Assembly: GCF_026625865.1 (NCBI RefSeq)
Contig: NZ_CP113067.1
Span: forward strand, 2,046,001-2,110,000
DNA: 64,000 bases
From: Microbacterium sp. SL75
GTDB lineage: Bacteria > Actinomycetota > Actinomycetes > Actinomycetales > Microbacteriaceae
Reading direction: 5' to 3'
A model generated the notes under the pieces. That model made no database searches. It saw only the letters and a program-made list of their open reading frames with translations, and was not told the origin of the DNA. Each line of letters starts with the position of its first letter. The first letter of the stretch is position 1. The translations under genes and the position numbers were made by a program. Of this stretch, positions 43,502 through 52,022 are shown in pieces.

Positions 43502-44697
43502 TGAGCATCGCCCACGCCCCGGTCGTCGTCCGCATCGACAAGGTACGCAAACGCTTCCGCGTACGCAGAGATAACAGCCTAAAAGACCGCATCGTCCACC
43601 TCGGGCGTCAGGGAAAGACCCATCGCGAGGACTTCATCGCGGTCAGGGACGTCTCCCTCGACATCGAGGCTGGTACCACGGTCGCTCTCATGGGGGCGAA
43701 TGGATCCGGTAAGAGCACGCTGCTGAAGCTCATCGGAGGGATCGTCGCCCCGACCTCCGGGTCCATCCATACCCGCGGACGAATGGCTGCCCTGCTCGAA
43801 CTCGGGGCCGGTTTTCACCCCGACCTGAGCGGACGTGAGAACATCTATCTGAATGCGTCGATCCTGGGCCTGACCCGTCCGGAGATCGACGCGCGATTCG
43901 GTGAGATAGTCGAGTTCAGCGGGATCGCAGACTTCATCGACACCGCGGTGAAGTTTTACTCCTCCGGGATGTATGTGCGTCTGGCCTTCTCCGTCGCCAT
44001 CCACACCAATCCCGACATTCTGCTCGTGGACGAGGTCCTCGCCGTCGGCGACGAGGCCTTCCAACGCAAGTGCATGGATCGCATCGCCCAGTTCCGCGCT
44101 AACGGTTGCACGATCATTCTCGTCAGCCATTCTGCGCAGCAGGTCGCCGAGCTCTGCGATCGTGGAATCGTTCTCCGCAAGGGCGAGGTCGTCCATGATG
44201 GCGACGTCGATGAAGCGATCGGTGTCCTGCGCGATGTCCTCGAGGGTCGTGACGAGGCGAGCGCCGCGGAGGCGGCCGAACGTGCTCCCATCCGCGTCTC
44301 CGGGGTCGAGATCGTGGATGACCGCGGCGAGAAACGCCGCAGCTTTCTGTCGGCCGAGACGATCGGCATCCGGCTCGCTCTCGAATCCGACCATCCGATT
44401 TCGCGATGGGCCGCCGGGTTCAGCGTCAACACTCCGTTGGGACACATGGTGTTCGCGTCGAACACCGATCTGCTGAACACCAGCCTCCCGACAATGGAGG
44501 GTGAGATGACGGTCGACTTCAGGGTCGACGCCCTCCACCTCGGCGCTGGCACCTACCATGTGCACGCCAACGCCGTGGCGTCGGACGAGGGAGGGGTTCA
44601 TGGCATCTCCCACGGAGCGACCTTCACGGTCGAAACTCCGGAGCAGACGCTCGGGACCACTACCGCGGACGTCTCGGTCTCGTTCGGCGAGCGCTAA
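43501..44697 (+). CDS. wzt: Polysaccharide ABC exporter, ATPase (Wzt) with C-terminal sugar-binding domain
   Basis: 398 residues. Walker A GANGSGKST, TagH/Wzt-type GRMAALLELGAGFHPDLSGREN, signature YSSGMYVRLAFS, Walker B DILLVDEVLAVGD and H-loop ILVSHS. After about residue 255 comes a beta-sandwich domain (VSGVEIVD, FSVNTPLGHMVFASNTD, YHVHANAVASDEGGVHG), the part that in Wzt recognises the capped end of the polymer. Export is therefore probably specific to the polymer made by the adjoining genes. The final base pairs overlap the convergent gene at 44694 by 4 nt with no terminator between. Confidence 0.94.
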   Translation: MSIAHAPVVVRIDKVRKRFRVRRDNSLKDRIVHLGRQGKTHREDFIAVRDVSLDIEAGTTVALMGANGSGKSTLLKLIGGIVAPTSGSIHTRGRMAALLELGAGFHPDLSGRENIYLNASILGLTRPEIDARFGEIVEFSGIADFIDTAVKFYSSGMYVRLAFSVAIHTNPDILLVDEVLAVGDEAFQRKCMDRIAQFRANGCTIILVSHSAQQVAELCDRGIVLRKGEVVHDGDVDEAIGVLRDVLEGRDEASAAEAAERAPIRVSGVEIVDDRGEKRRSFLSAETIGIRLALESDHPISRWAAGFSVNTPLGHMVFASNTDLLNTSLPTMEGEMTVDFRVDALHLGAGTYHVHANAVASDEGGVHGISHGATFTVETPEQTLGTTTADVSVSFGER

Positions 44698-46841
44698 CGG
44701 CGGAGCTCGATTGCTGTTCGCAGGAGCGTGTCGGCCCGCGCGTCGAACGAGTGATCGCGGCGTACGGAGGCGGAGATCGCTTCCAGAGACCGGTCGTCCG
44801 GGAGAACGTCGTCGAGATCGTGCTCCAAGATGCGAAGCATCTCGGGAACCGAGCGATAGGTCGCGACGGCACCGTGAAAGAGCTCGGCGATGCCGGCCAC
44901 GTCGTCGCTGACTGCACGCCCTCCCGCCGCGACCACGTCGAAGAGGCGGTTCGAGACGAATCCGTGCCGCTGCATCGCTGGCCAATGATCATTCAGCACG
45001 GCCCGCGCGCCCTCGTACAGCCGGGGCAACTGGTCGTTTGGAACTCCCTCGGCCCGGATGACCGCCGAGGGGATGTACCCGCGCCAATCCGGTCCATACA
45101 CATCGACGGGCAACCCCGCGCGGACGGGCTCGACCACCGACGGTCGGGCGATCCCACGGGCTGTTCCAACGAAAACGAATCGGTTTGTTCGGAGGGTCCC
45201 CTGAGGCCGGAAGCGCGCGGCATCTGTGCACTGCAACAAGGGCAGGATCGGGCGGGCCCACGCCCTCGACGTTTCGTCTGCCCATTTTTCGGAAGCGGCG
45301 AACACCGCGTCGAAACCGGCTACGTCGGAGGCGGCGATCTCGTCGGGATGGCTGATGACCCAAAGCAGCGAGAGGGCGTCGGCCTGCGGTTCCAGGTGCT
45401 CGGGGCCGCGGAGTGCGAGCGAGACGTCGTCGAGGCCGGTCGTAGACCTGTTGCGAGCGGCGTAGGCGTCGATGACGACCTCTTGACCACGCCGTCGCAG
45501 CGCGCCGGCCAGGCCGCGGGCGAAATGGGTGTCGCCCCACGCCTCACCCGGTCGACCGGGGGGCGCGGCGATCTTCAGCGCCCATCGCAACGAGGGGACA
45601 CGACTTCCATCTGCGAGGGTGACCGACGCAGGATTGCGCGCGAAGGCCGGGCCGGAGGGTCCCCAATGGGATACTCGCCATCCGCGCTGCGCGACCAACG
45701 GTTCGATGTCGGTGTCGGGGATGCCCGAAGCATCCTGGTCGAGGTCGTCGTCCGAAGCGGGGGCGCGCACGACGACGGTGGTGAGTGTGCGATGAGTCTT
45801 CGAGGCGTCTCCCGCGCGGTGGGCGAAGGTCATGCCCGCTCTCCGCCACGGAAAGATCTCAGGTCCGAGTGCGAAGGCGTCTTCGCTCGGCGCACCTGAG
45901 AGGAGATGGAAAGGGAGCCCGTCGTGCACGCCCAGTCCGGCAGAGGCGACCGCGCCGTCCCAGCCGAGCCAGAGGGGTGCGACGGGGCCATGGGCAGCTG
46001 CCTCGGCGAGCTGGATCAGGGACGGAGCGGAGATCTCGCTGTGCGGTCCTCGCACGATCAGCGTTGCTCCCTCGACCATTGCCTCCTCAACACGCTGGAG
46101 GAGCATGTCGTCATCGATCAGAAGGAACGTGTGTACGCGAGAGCTGCATAGCAAAGCCGCAGCGGATGTCGCTTCGGTGCCCCCGGGCGCAACAGCGACG
46201 ATCAAAGCAGCCGACAGATCATCAGCAGCCCGAACGGCTTCTGCGAGGGGCCGTGCGGGCAGGCCCTCGTCTCGAGCCAATCGGCACACGACGACGTCAG
46301 TCGTGATTGGGGGAAGGATATGGTCGCCGCTTCCTGCGAGGATCTCGACGACCTGACGGTGCGCTTTCCTCCAGTCGACTGCTGTCTCGCCCGCGTTCGA
46401 TGGCATCTCGATCGTTCCCGAGACGCGAGCGGCGCGCCAAGCGTGCCCGAGAGCCCGGCCCGGGGCTCGCCGGGACGTCGGGACCCGACGACCGTAACTC
46501 ACCGCGTCCCAGGCGACGGATACGTCTACGTCATCGGCGTCGCTGACAAGGTACGCGTAGAGCGCAGGGACACGCCCCGCATCTGGCAGCTGGGAGGAGA
46601 CGAGACGCTCCATGAAGAGAGGGTTCAGAGCGAAATCCCTGCGATATCCCGTGCGCGTATAGAGCCGGATCGCTCCGCGGATCGTCCGCGGACCGCCCTG
46701 AGCCTGCACGTAGTCGATGTCCACGACGTCCGCCGCACCAATGGTCCGTGCCCACCACCAGCGGTCGACCTCCCGAAGGGTGGGGGCGAGCAGGGGAAGG
46801 GAACGGGCGTGCCTCCAGACGGCTCGGGCTCGTCTCAGCAT
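44694..46841 (-). CDS. Large bidomain glycosyltransferase (C-terminal CgeB/GT4-like)
   Basis: 715 residues. The N-terminal 400 residues look like a degenerate GT2-related domain (TTDVVVCRLARDEGL, LIDDDMLLQRVEEAM, WGWD-type WLGWDGAVASAG) with a DDD metal-like site. The C-terminal part (about 415-715) is GT-B: GEAWGDTHFARGLAGAL, VFAASEKWADETS, RFVFVGTARG and the donor-side NDHWPAMQRHGFVSNRLFDVVAAGG, as in CgeB-like glycosyltransferases. Two different transferases in one chain would let it add two sugars in turn; this is inference. Leaderless start (TATACT 6 nt upstream). Single gene, convergent with wzt. Confidence 0.75.
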   Translation of the reverse strand: MLRRARAVWRHARSLPLLAPTLREVDRWWWARTIGAADVVDIDYVQAQGGPRTIRGAIRLYTRTGYRRDFALNPLFMERLVSSQLPDAGRVPALYAYLVSDADDVDVSVAWDAVSYGRRVPTSRRAPGRALGHAWRAARVSGTIEMPSNAGETAVDWRKAHRQVVEILAGSGDHILPPITTDVVVCRLARDEGLPARPLAEAVRAADDLSAALIVAVAPGGTEATSAAALLCSSRVHTFLLIDDDMLLQRVEEAMVEGATLIVRGPHSEISAPSLIQLAEAAAHGPVAPLWLGWDGAVASAGLGVHDGLPFHLLSGAPSEDAFALGPEIFPWRRAGMTFAHRAGDASKTHRTLTTVVVRAPASDDDLDQDASGIPDTDIEPLVAQRGWRVSHWGPSGPAFARNPASVTLADGSRVPSLRWALKIAAPPGRPGEAWGDTHFARGLAGALRRRGQEVVIDAYAARNRSTTGLDDVSLALRGPEHLEPQADALSLLWVISHPDEIAASDVAGFDAVFAASEKWADETSRAWARPILPLLQCTDAARFRPQGTLRTNRFVFVGTARGIARPSVVEPVRAGLPVDVYGPDWRGYIPSAVIRAEGVPNDQLPRLYEGARAVLNDHWPAMQRHGFVSNRLFDVVAAGGRAVSDDVAGIAELFHGAVATYRSVPEMLRILEHDLDDVLPDDRSLEAISASVRRDHSFDARADTLLRTAIELRR

Positions 46842-46847
46842 CCCCCG

Positions 46848-46853
46848 AGTATA
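46848..46853 (-). promoter_or_regulatory. -10 box, leaderless promoter of the large glycosyltransferase
   Basis: TATACT on the minus strand stands 6 nt before the ATG at 46841. It is the best -10 match in the window. Confidence 0.65.
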
Positions 46854-46908
46854 CGAAGCGTCGAGGCACGGGGCTCGACGCTCCCCGGAGCCCCAGCAGT
46901 CCGCCTAC

Positions 46909-46914
46909 TAGAAT
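46909..46914 (+). promoter_or_regulatory. -10 box of the DPM1-like GT2 gene
   Basis: TAGAAT stands 9 nt before the ATG at 46924, so any leader is only a few bases long. Confidence 0.5.
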
Positions 46915-46923
46915 TGCAGCGTT

Positions 46924-47652
46924 ATGACCGAACTGGGTGATCGCGTCGCTGTGCTCGTGCCGGCGTGGAATGAGGTCCGCAACGTCGGACACACCGTGAA
47001 AGAGATCCGTTCGGCCGATCCGCTGTACGACGTGATCGTCATCGATGACGGTTCTGTCGACGGAACGGCTTCCGCCGCCCGGGACGCGGGCGCCGAGGTT
47101 CTCGTTCTTCCTTTCAACCTCGGTGTAGGCGGTGCCATGCGGACCGGCTTCACCTTCGCCGATCGACGCGGGTATGGTCGCGCGATACAGGTGGACGCCG
47201 ACGGCCAACACAATCCGGAGCACATCCGCCTCGTCCTCGACGGCCTCGATCGTGCCGACATCTCGATCGGTGCGCGGTTCGCCGACGTGGGCGATTACTC
47301 TGTCCGTGGCCCGCGAAAGTGGGCGATGGTCTTCCTTGCTTTCGTGGTGTCCCGGGTCGCGGGTGTGCGGCTGACCGATGTGACCAGCGGCTTCAGAGCC
47401 GCGAACCAGCGCGCGATCCGACAGTACGTCCGCTATTACCCGGCGGAGTACCTCGGCGACACCCTCGATTCGCTCGTCGAAGCGGTGCACTCCGGCCTAA
47501 CCGTGACTCAGGTTCCAGTCGCGATGCGGCCGCGGATGCACGGCAAACCCAGTCAGAACGTCATCGGATCGACCGTGTACTTGGTGAGGTCCGTGTTCGC
47601 CATCTCGCTCGCGCTCATGCGCGGCGCGCTACGTCGGAGACCCCGCGCATGA
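46924..47652 (+). CDS. GT2 glycosyltransferase, dolichyl-phosphate-mannose-synthase-like
   Basis: 242 residues, soluble DPM1/GT2 core without C-terminal membrane helices. VLVPAWNEVRNVGHTVKEI, VIVIDDGSVDGTASAA, GVGGAMRTGF, IQVDADGQHNPEH (DXD) and DVTSGFRAANQRA. These enzymes load a sugar on polyprenyl phosphate for use outside the membrane by GT-C enzymes. It is coupled (ATGA) to a DUF2304 membrane protein, a pairing seen in many surface-polysaccharide loci. Confidence 0.88.
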   Translation: MTELGDRVAVLVPAWNEVRNVGHTVKEIRSADPLYDVIVIDDGSVDGTASAARDAGAEVLVLPFNLGVGGAMRTGFTFADRRGYGRAIQVDADGQHNPEHIRLVLDGLDRADISIGARFADVGDYSVRGPRKWAMVFLAFVVSRVAGVRLTDVTSGFRAANQRAIRQYVRYYPAEYLGDTLDSLVEAVHSGLTVTQVPVAMRPRMHGKPSQNVIGSTVYLVRSVFAISLALMRGALRRRPRA

Positions 47653-48062
47653 TTGTCCCCGTCGGAATCGCCTTCGCCCTCGTCATCCTCGCTCTCATCG
47701 TGACGATGTTGATGCGGCGCCACCTTCGCGAGAAGTACGCGGTCATGTGGCTTCTCATCGGCGCCGCCATGCTCGTCCTCGCGTTGTTCCCCGACCTCCT
47801 CGGCGCGCTGGCGGGGGTTCTGGGAGTAATCGTTCCCTCGAACCTGCTGTTCGCTCTTGCCGTGGCGCTCTTGATCGGCGTGACGCTCCACCTTTCGTGG
47901 GAGCTGTCCCGCGCCGAGGAGGAGATCCGCCGCGTCGCCGAGGAGGTCGCGATCCTTCGCACGGACATGGCGCGTTTGCAATCAGCCGCGAATACCGCGT
48001 CCGATCTGCGCTTCCGGGCACACGCCGACCCCGAAGACCCCGAGGAGCCCTCGGCGCCCTGA
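47649..48062 (+). CDS. DUF2304-family small membrane protein
   Basis: 137 residues. Three hydrophobic helices (about 4-20, 34-50 and 60-82) with a conserved-looking linker RRHLREKYAVMWLLIGA, followed by a coiled-coil cytoplasmic tail (SRAEEEIRRVAEEVAILRTD). DUF2304 proteins usually sit beside a polyprenyl-phosphate GT2 enzyme, as here, and probably anchor or flip its product. Function is not proven for the family. Its ATG overlaps the GT2 stop by 4 nt. Confidence 0.85.
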   Translation: MIVPVGIAFALVILALIVTMLMRRHLREKYAVMWLLIGAAMLVLALFPDLLGALAGVLGVIVPSNLLFALAVALLIGVTLHLSWELSRAEEEIRRVAEEVAILRTDMARLQSAANTASDLRFRAHADPEDPEEPSAP

Positions 48063-48112
48063 GCGATACCACCCTCGAGGGAGAGCCCGTGACAAGCCGG
48101 ACTCGCCGTCGC

Positions 48113-49204
48113 TCAGGAGGACGTGCCGTACCCGCGAGCCAGCAGGTCCTCGACGATTATGTCCGACGGAGAAGCCGCGACCTCGTCGCTACCGGCTCGA
48201 TGTGCGTCGGCGTCCTGAAGGAATTGCCGGACGACATCCTGGTCCCACCGTGAGAGCAGGGCGCTGGTGCCCAAGCCCTCATTCCGCTCGGTCGCCATGC
48301 GGTGGATGAGGGTCGGGATGCCGAACACCGCCGACTCTTCCTGCACGCCGCCCGAATCGGTCACGACCAGCTGTGCGTTCTGCAGACGCTCCACGAAGGC
48401 GGCGTGCTCCAACTTGGGAGCTGTGGTGAGGCGGTCCAAGCCCAGCTCGCCGATGACCTCCTCGATCGCATCGCGCGAATACGAGTCGACTACCACCTGT
48501 AAGGCGACCGGGCTCTGATCATTCAATGTCTGCAGTGTGTCCCGCACGAGGGTGAGATTGGAGATGAACTCGAATCGGTGCAGAAGAACGAGACCGTACG
48601 GTTCGTCGGAGACGTCCTCACCAGGATTGCCCGCACGTTTTGCGGCGCTATCGCGAACCGCGTCCTTGACCGTGTTGCCCTGGGTCACGATGACGTTGCG
48701 ACGCCCGGCGAGGTTTCTTGCCGTCTCGTCTGTGGGTGCGTAGTGCACCTCAGCCAGGCGGCCAACGATGCGACGGTCGAGCTCCTCGGGGAAGGGGTGT
48801 CGCCAATCGCCCGAGCGCAAGCCCGCTTCGACGTGCGCGACGGGGAGCCCTGCGAGACGTCCGATGAACGTGCCGAGAACGGTGGTCATCGTGTCCCCGT
48901 GGACCAGAACGACGCTCGGTCGTGACGCGCGACGCAGTGACCCCAGATTCTTGAGGGTCCACAGGCCGACCGTTGTCATCCAGCCCACCATGTGGACGGG
49001 TTTCTTGAGAGGCTTGCCCCTCCATCCGTTCGCGATCACGCGGTCGGGAGCGCGCAGACCGAGCTGCGGCATGGCGGTGCGCAAAGCCTCTGTGTGCTGG
49101 AAAGTCACCCATTGCTGGTAAGGGACTTCGCGCGCGTCGAGTCGCCGCATCACGGGGGCGAGCTTGATGGCCTCGGCGGTGGTTCCGTAGATAAAGACGA
49201 TCAT
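48113..49204 (-). CDS. Divergent UDP-GlcNAc 2-epimerase-family protein
   Basis: 363 residues with the epimerase fold: VLVHGDTMTTVLGT, HVEAGLRSGDWRHPFPEELDRR and VVTDSGGVQEESAVFGIPTL. The N-terminal GTRPE signature is changed to GTTAEAIK (residues 7-14), losing the Arg and Pro found in 4334-5479, and the late TERPE-like loop reads ATERNEG. It may act on another UDP-sugar, be hydrolysing, or have a different chemistry. It is the second gene of a leftward pair, overlapping the GT2 gene at 49201 by 4 nt. Confidence 0.82.
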   Translation of the reverse strand: MIVFIYGTTAEAIKLAPVMRRLDAREVPYQQWVTFQHTEALRTAMPQLGLRAPDRVIANGWRGKPLKKPVHMVGWMTTVGLWTLKNLGSLRRASRPSVVLVHGDTMTTVLGTFIGRLAGLPVAHVEAGLRSGDWRHPFPEELDRRIVGRLAEVHYAPTDETARNLAGRRNVIVTQGNTVKDAVRDSAAKRAGNPGEDVSDEPYGLVLLHRFEFISNLTLVRDTLQTLNDQSPVALQVVVDSYSRDAIEEVIGELGLDRLTTAPKLEHAAFVERLQNAQLVVTDSGGVQEESAVFGIPTLIHRMATERNEGLGTSALLSRWDQDVVRQFLQDADAHRAGSDEVAASPSDIIVEDLLARGYGTSS

Positions 49205-50256
49205 GGGGTCGGTTCTTTCGACGAAGGCGAGAAAGCGGAGCGATGGACGAAGATGCCGCGCACGATACCCGCCCAGAAGGGGCCTGCGAAGGGGACGATG
49301 TAAGTCAGGTAAGCCAGGACGGAGCGGCGTGGGGTCCGTTGGACCGCGGCGAGGATCGCGGGTGCCGCCGCCGTGAGACCGCCCGCGGCCAGTATGGCGA
49401 GCGCGACGGACGCCCTGCCCCGCAGAACGAGAGACGTCAGCAGGCCCAGCACGACGATGGGGGCGACAGCGAGCCCGAGAAGGATCGCCGATCGAGCGGG
49501 AGTCGTCCCCGCGTAGGAGTCGACAAAAAGTGTGCCCCGGTCTCTTGCGTGCCCGAGGAAGCCTCTCACGGTCGTCCGCGGTCTGTAGACCGCAGAGAAA
49601 CGCGGGTCGATGCGGATTCCGTGGTTCTCCGCGACCCAGCGCAAGATCTTGGTGTCGTCGGATACCAGTGTCGATGCGACGGTGGGGGCAGCGTGATGGA
49701 ATGCCTCGGTGAGCAGATCGCGGGGTGCGAGCAGGAGGGTCGTGCCCTTCGGGGCGGAGTCGAAATTCTCAGCGGTGAGGACCATCGCTCGTGGACGCCG
49801 AAGGTAATGGCCCCAGAACAGTCGAGTCGGTACGTCCCAGAACCGACCGACCAGGGGAGCGGCGGGATCAGTTTCGATGTGAGCATTCCAGACACGCACA
49901 CCGTCTTGGGCCTCACCCCAGATACGCGCAAGACTGTCCGCTTCGATCAAGACGCGCGAATCGAGAAGCATGACGGTCGATGCGGAGGCGGCTTCGAGGC
50001 CCGAGCGACGGGCCTCGAAACGACCGGCGTTGGGCTGGGAGAGCACCGTCACCGGGACGACACTGTCGTCCTGCCAGCCACGGAGGACGGCCACCGTGTC
50101 GTCCGTTGATCCGTCGTCGACGACGATCACCTCGGCGGCGACACCGGCGCGATCGATGGCCCCCCGCAGGGCGGTCAGAGTGCTCGGAAGCCATGGGGCG
50201 GAGTTATAGGACGGAATCACCACGCTCAAGTCGGGCGAGACAAGGGGGGCGCTCAT
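49201..50256 (-). CDS. GT2 glycosyltransferase with C-terminal membrane helices
   Basis: 351 residues. A GT-A domain: LSVVIPSYNSAPWLPSTL, VIVVDDGSTDDT, RFEARRSGLEAA and a DXD-like site VMLLDSRV. Here the usual Asp-X-Asp is DSR, so metal binding may differ. Three hydrophobic helices follow (about 255-330). It is first in a two-gene leftward unit with the divergent epimerase, which may make its donor. Confidence 0.85.
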   Translation of the reverse strand: MSAPLVSPDLSVVIPSYNSAPWLPSTLTALRGAIDRAGVAAEVIVVDDGSTDDTVAVLRGWQDDSVVPVTVLSQPNAGRFEARRSGLEAASASTVMLLDSRVLIEADSLARIWGEAQDGVRVWNAHIETDPAAPLVGRFWDVPTRLFWGHYLRRPRAMVLTAENFDSAPKGTTLLLAPRDLLTEAFHHAAPTVASTLVSDDTKILRWVAENHGIRIDPRFSAVYRPRTTVRGFLGHARDRGTLFVDSYAGTTPARSAILLGLAVAPIVVLGLLTSLVLRGRASVALAILAAGGLTAAAPAILAAVQRTPRRSVLAYLTYIVPFAGPFWAGIVRGIFVHRSAFSPSSKEPTP

Positions 50257-50420
50257 CGGCAGTCGTCACCCCCGGCGGTCACGGTGCGCTCAGGTCCAGG
50301 GCACCATGCCGGATAGCATGAAGTGGGGCAGGGGAACACACACCCAGACTAGCCGTGCCGCCGGCGTCGCTCCTTCTTGCCCTTCTTCTCTCGTTCCCGT
50401 CACTCGAGGAGCCCGGATCC

Positions 50421-52022
50421 ATGAGACTCCGCCGTTTGAGCCGCGCCGTTCGCCCGGCCCTCGTCATCGCTGCCGCACTGGTCGCGCTGCTGGCGTGGGC
50501 CGTGTCATCCCCTCCCGGATCGAGCCCGGATGACGACTACCACATGGCCAGCATCTGGTGCGGCACGACGGATTCAACGGATCTCTGCGAGCAGACAGGG
50601 GTGCCGTCTGAGCGCGCCCTCCCCGCGGATGTTCTCGAAGCCTCGAGCTGCTTCGCCTTCGATCCCGACAAAGCCGCGAATTGCCGCCTCGACGCCGACA
50701 CGATCAAGCTCAGCACTCGCGGTAATTGGAACGGCGAGGCCTACCCGCCCGTCTATTACTCCGTGATGCATGCCTTCGCCGGACATGATCTCTCCATCTC
50801 CATCGTCACCATCCGCGCGGCGAATGCTGTGCTCTACGTCGGCGTCCTCGCGCTCCTTTTCTTCCTGGTGCCCCTCACGGGACGACGAGCTCTCGTCTGG
50901 GGGGCTCTGATCACGTCGGTACCTCTCGGCGTCTTCATCGTCGCGAGCGTGAATCCGAGCTCGTGGGCCGTCATCTCGGCGTCCGGACTGTGGGTGGCGG
51001 TCTGGGCCTTCTTCGTGCAGTCGGGCTGGCGCAAGGCGGGAGCGGCTGTCCTCACCGTCCTCCTCGTGATCGTCGGCGCCGGTTCTCGCGGTGACTCGGC
51101 GGCGTACTCGGTGCTAGCTCTCATCGCTGGCGCAGTTCTCGCCTTCCGCCGCGACCGGAGATACCTGCGCGATCTCCTGCTGCCGGTGGGGCTAGTGGCC
51201 GCCTCGGCAGCTCTCTTCTTCACCGCAGGACAATCCGCCGTCGTCGGCGGGGCGACGGTGGTGAAGAATGACACCTACAGCTTCTCCGAACTGCTCTTTA
51301 TCAACCTCAAGGCACTACCACAGCTTCTGACGGGCTTCCTCGGCACCTGGGGACTGGGGTGGCTCGACACGTACATGCCGGGCATTGTCTGGGTCACGGC
51401 TCTGTCGGTGTTCGCCGGTGTGGTGTTCTGGGGGCTGCGTCTTGGCGATGCCCGTAAATGGCTGGCCTTGGCGGGGGTTGGCGCCGGTGTGATCGCGGTG
51501 CCGCTCTACATCCTCATGCATGACGGCGTCGTCGTCGGCAACGGAGTGCAGCCGCGCTACGTCTTCCCGCTCATCGTCATGTTCGCCGGAATCGCCGCCT
51601 TCGGCTTCGCGCGGTCCTCTCTCGGTATGGGTCGCGTTCAGCTCGGCGTGGCGGCTATCGGGCTCGTCACGGCGAATAGCGTGGCTTTGCACGTCAACCT
51701 GCGCCGTTATGTCACCGGCCTCGATCGCGTGGGGGTCAACCTCGACCGCGATATCGAGTGGTGGTGGAATGCGCCGGTGTCGCCGATGGGGCTTTGGGCG
51801 ATCGGCACGGCCGCGTTCGCCGTGACCGTTGCCCTTCTGCTGTCGATTGCCTGGCCGCGAGTTCCCGTGGCGGACAGCCCGGTGAGTGCTCCGCGTCCCG
51901 GCGGGGTCCTGGAGGAGGCGGACACCTTCCGCGTCCGTGTCGACCAGGGCGCGTCCGGATCGGAGGCGGGAGCGCCGACGACGCGGGCGGACCGCCGGGC
52001 CCTCCACGGCGGACAATCGTGA
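50421..52022 (+). CDS. DUF2142-like polytopic membrane protein, possible GT-C transferase
   Basis: 533 residues. An N-terminal helix is followed by an extracytoplasmic region with DDDYHMASIWCG and several cysteines (C at WCG, LCEQ, SSCF and NCR), then about ten hydrophobic segments. The Asp-rich first loop (SPDDDYH) recalls the catalytic acidic loop of GT-C glycosyltransferases that use polyprenyl-linked sugars. The ATG at 50421 follows GAGGAGCC; the frame is open 22 codons upstream but without a ribosome site. It is the first of a three-gene operon with a flippase and a GT11 enzyme. Confidence 0.75.
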   Translation: MRLRRLSRAVRPALVIAAALVALLAWAVSSPPGSSPDDDYHMASIWCGTTDSTDLCEQTGVPSERALPADVLEASSCFAFDPDKAANCRLDADTIKLSTRGNWNGEAYPPVYYSVMHAFAGHDLSISIVTIRAANAVLYVGVLALLFFLVPLTGRRALVWGALITSVPLGVFIVASVNPSSWAVISASGLWVAVWAFFVQSGWRKAGAAVLTVLLVIVGAGSRGDSAAYSVLALIAGAVLAFRRDRRYLRDLLLPVGLVAASAALFFTAGQSAVVGGATVVKNDTYSFSELLFINLKALPQLLTGFLGTWGLGWLDTYMPGIVWVTALSVFAGVVFWGLRLGDARKWLALAGVGAGVIAVPLYILMHDGVVVGNGVQPRYVFPLIVMFAGIAAFGFARSSLGMGRVQLGVAAIGLVTANSVALHVNLRRYVTGLDRVGVNLDRDIEWWWNAPVSPMGLWAIGTAAFAVTVALLLSIAWPRVPVADSPVSAPRPGGVLEEADTFRVRVDQGASGSEAGAPTTRADRRALHGGQS

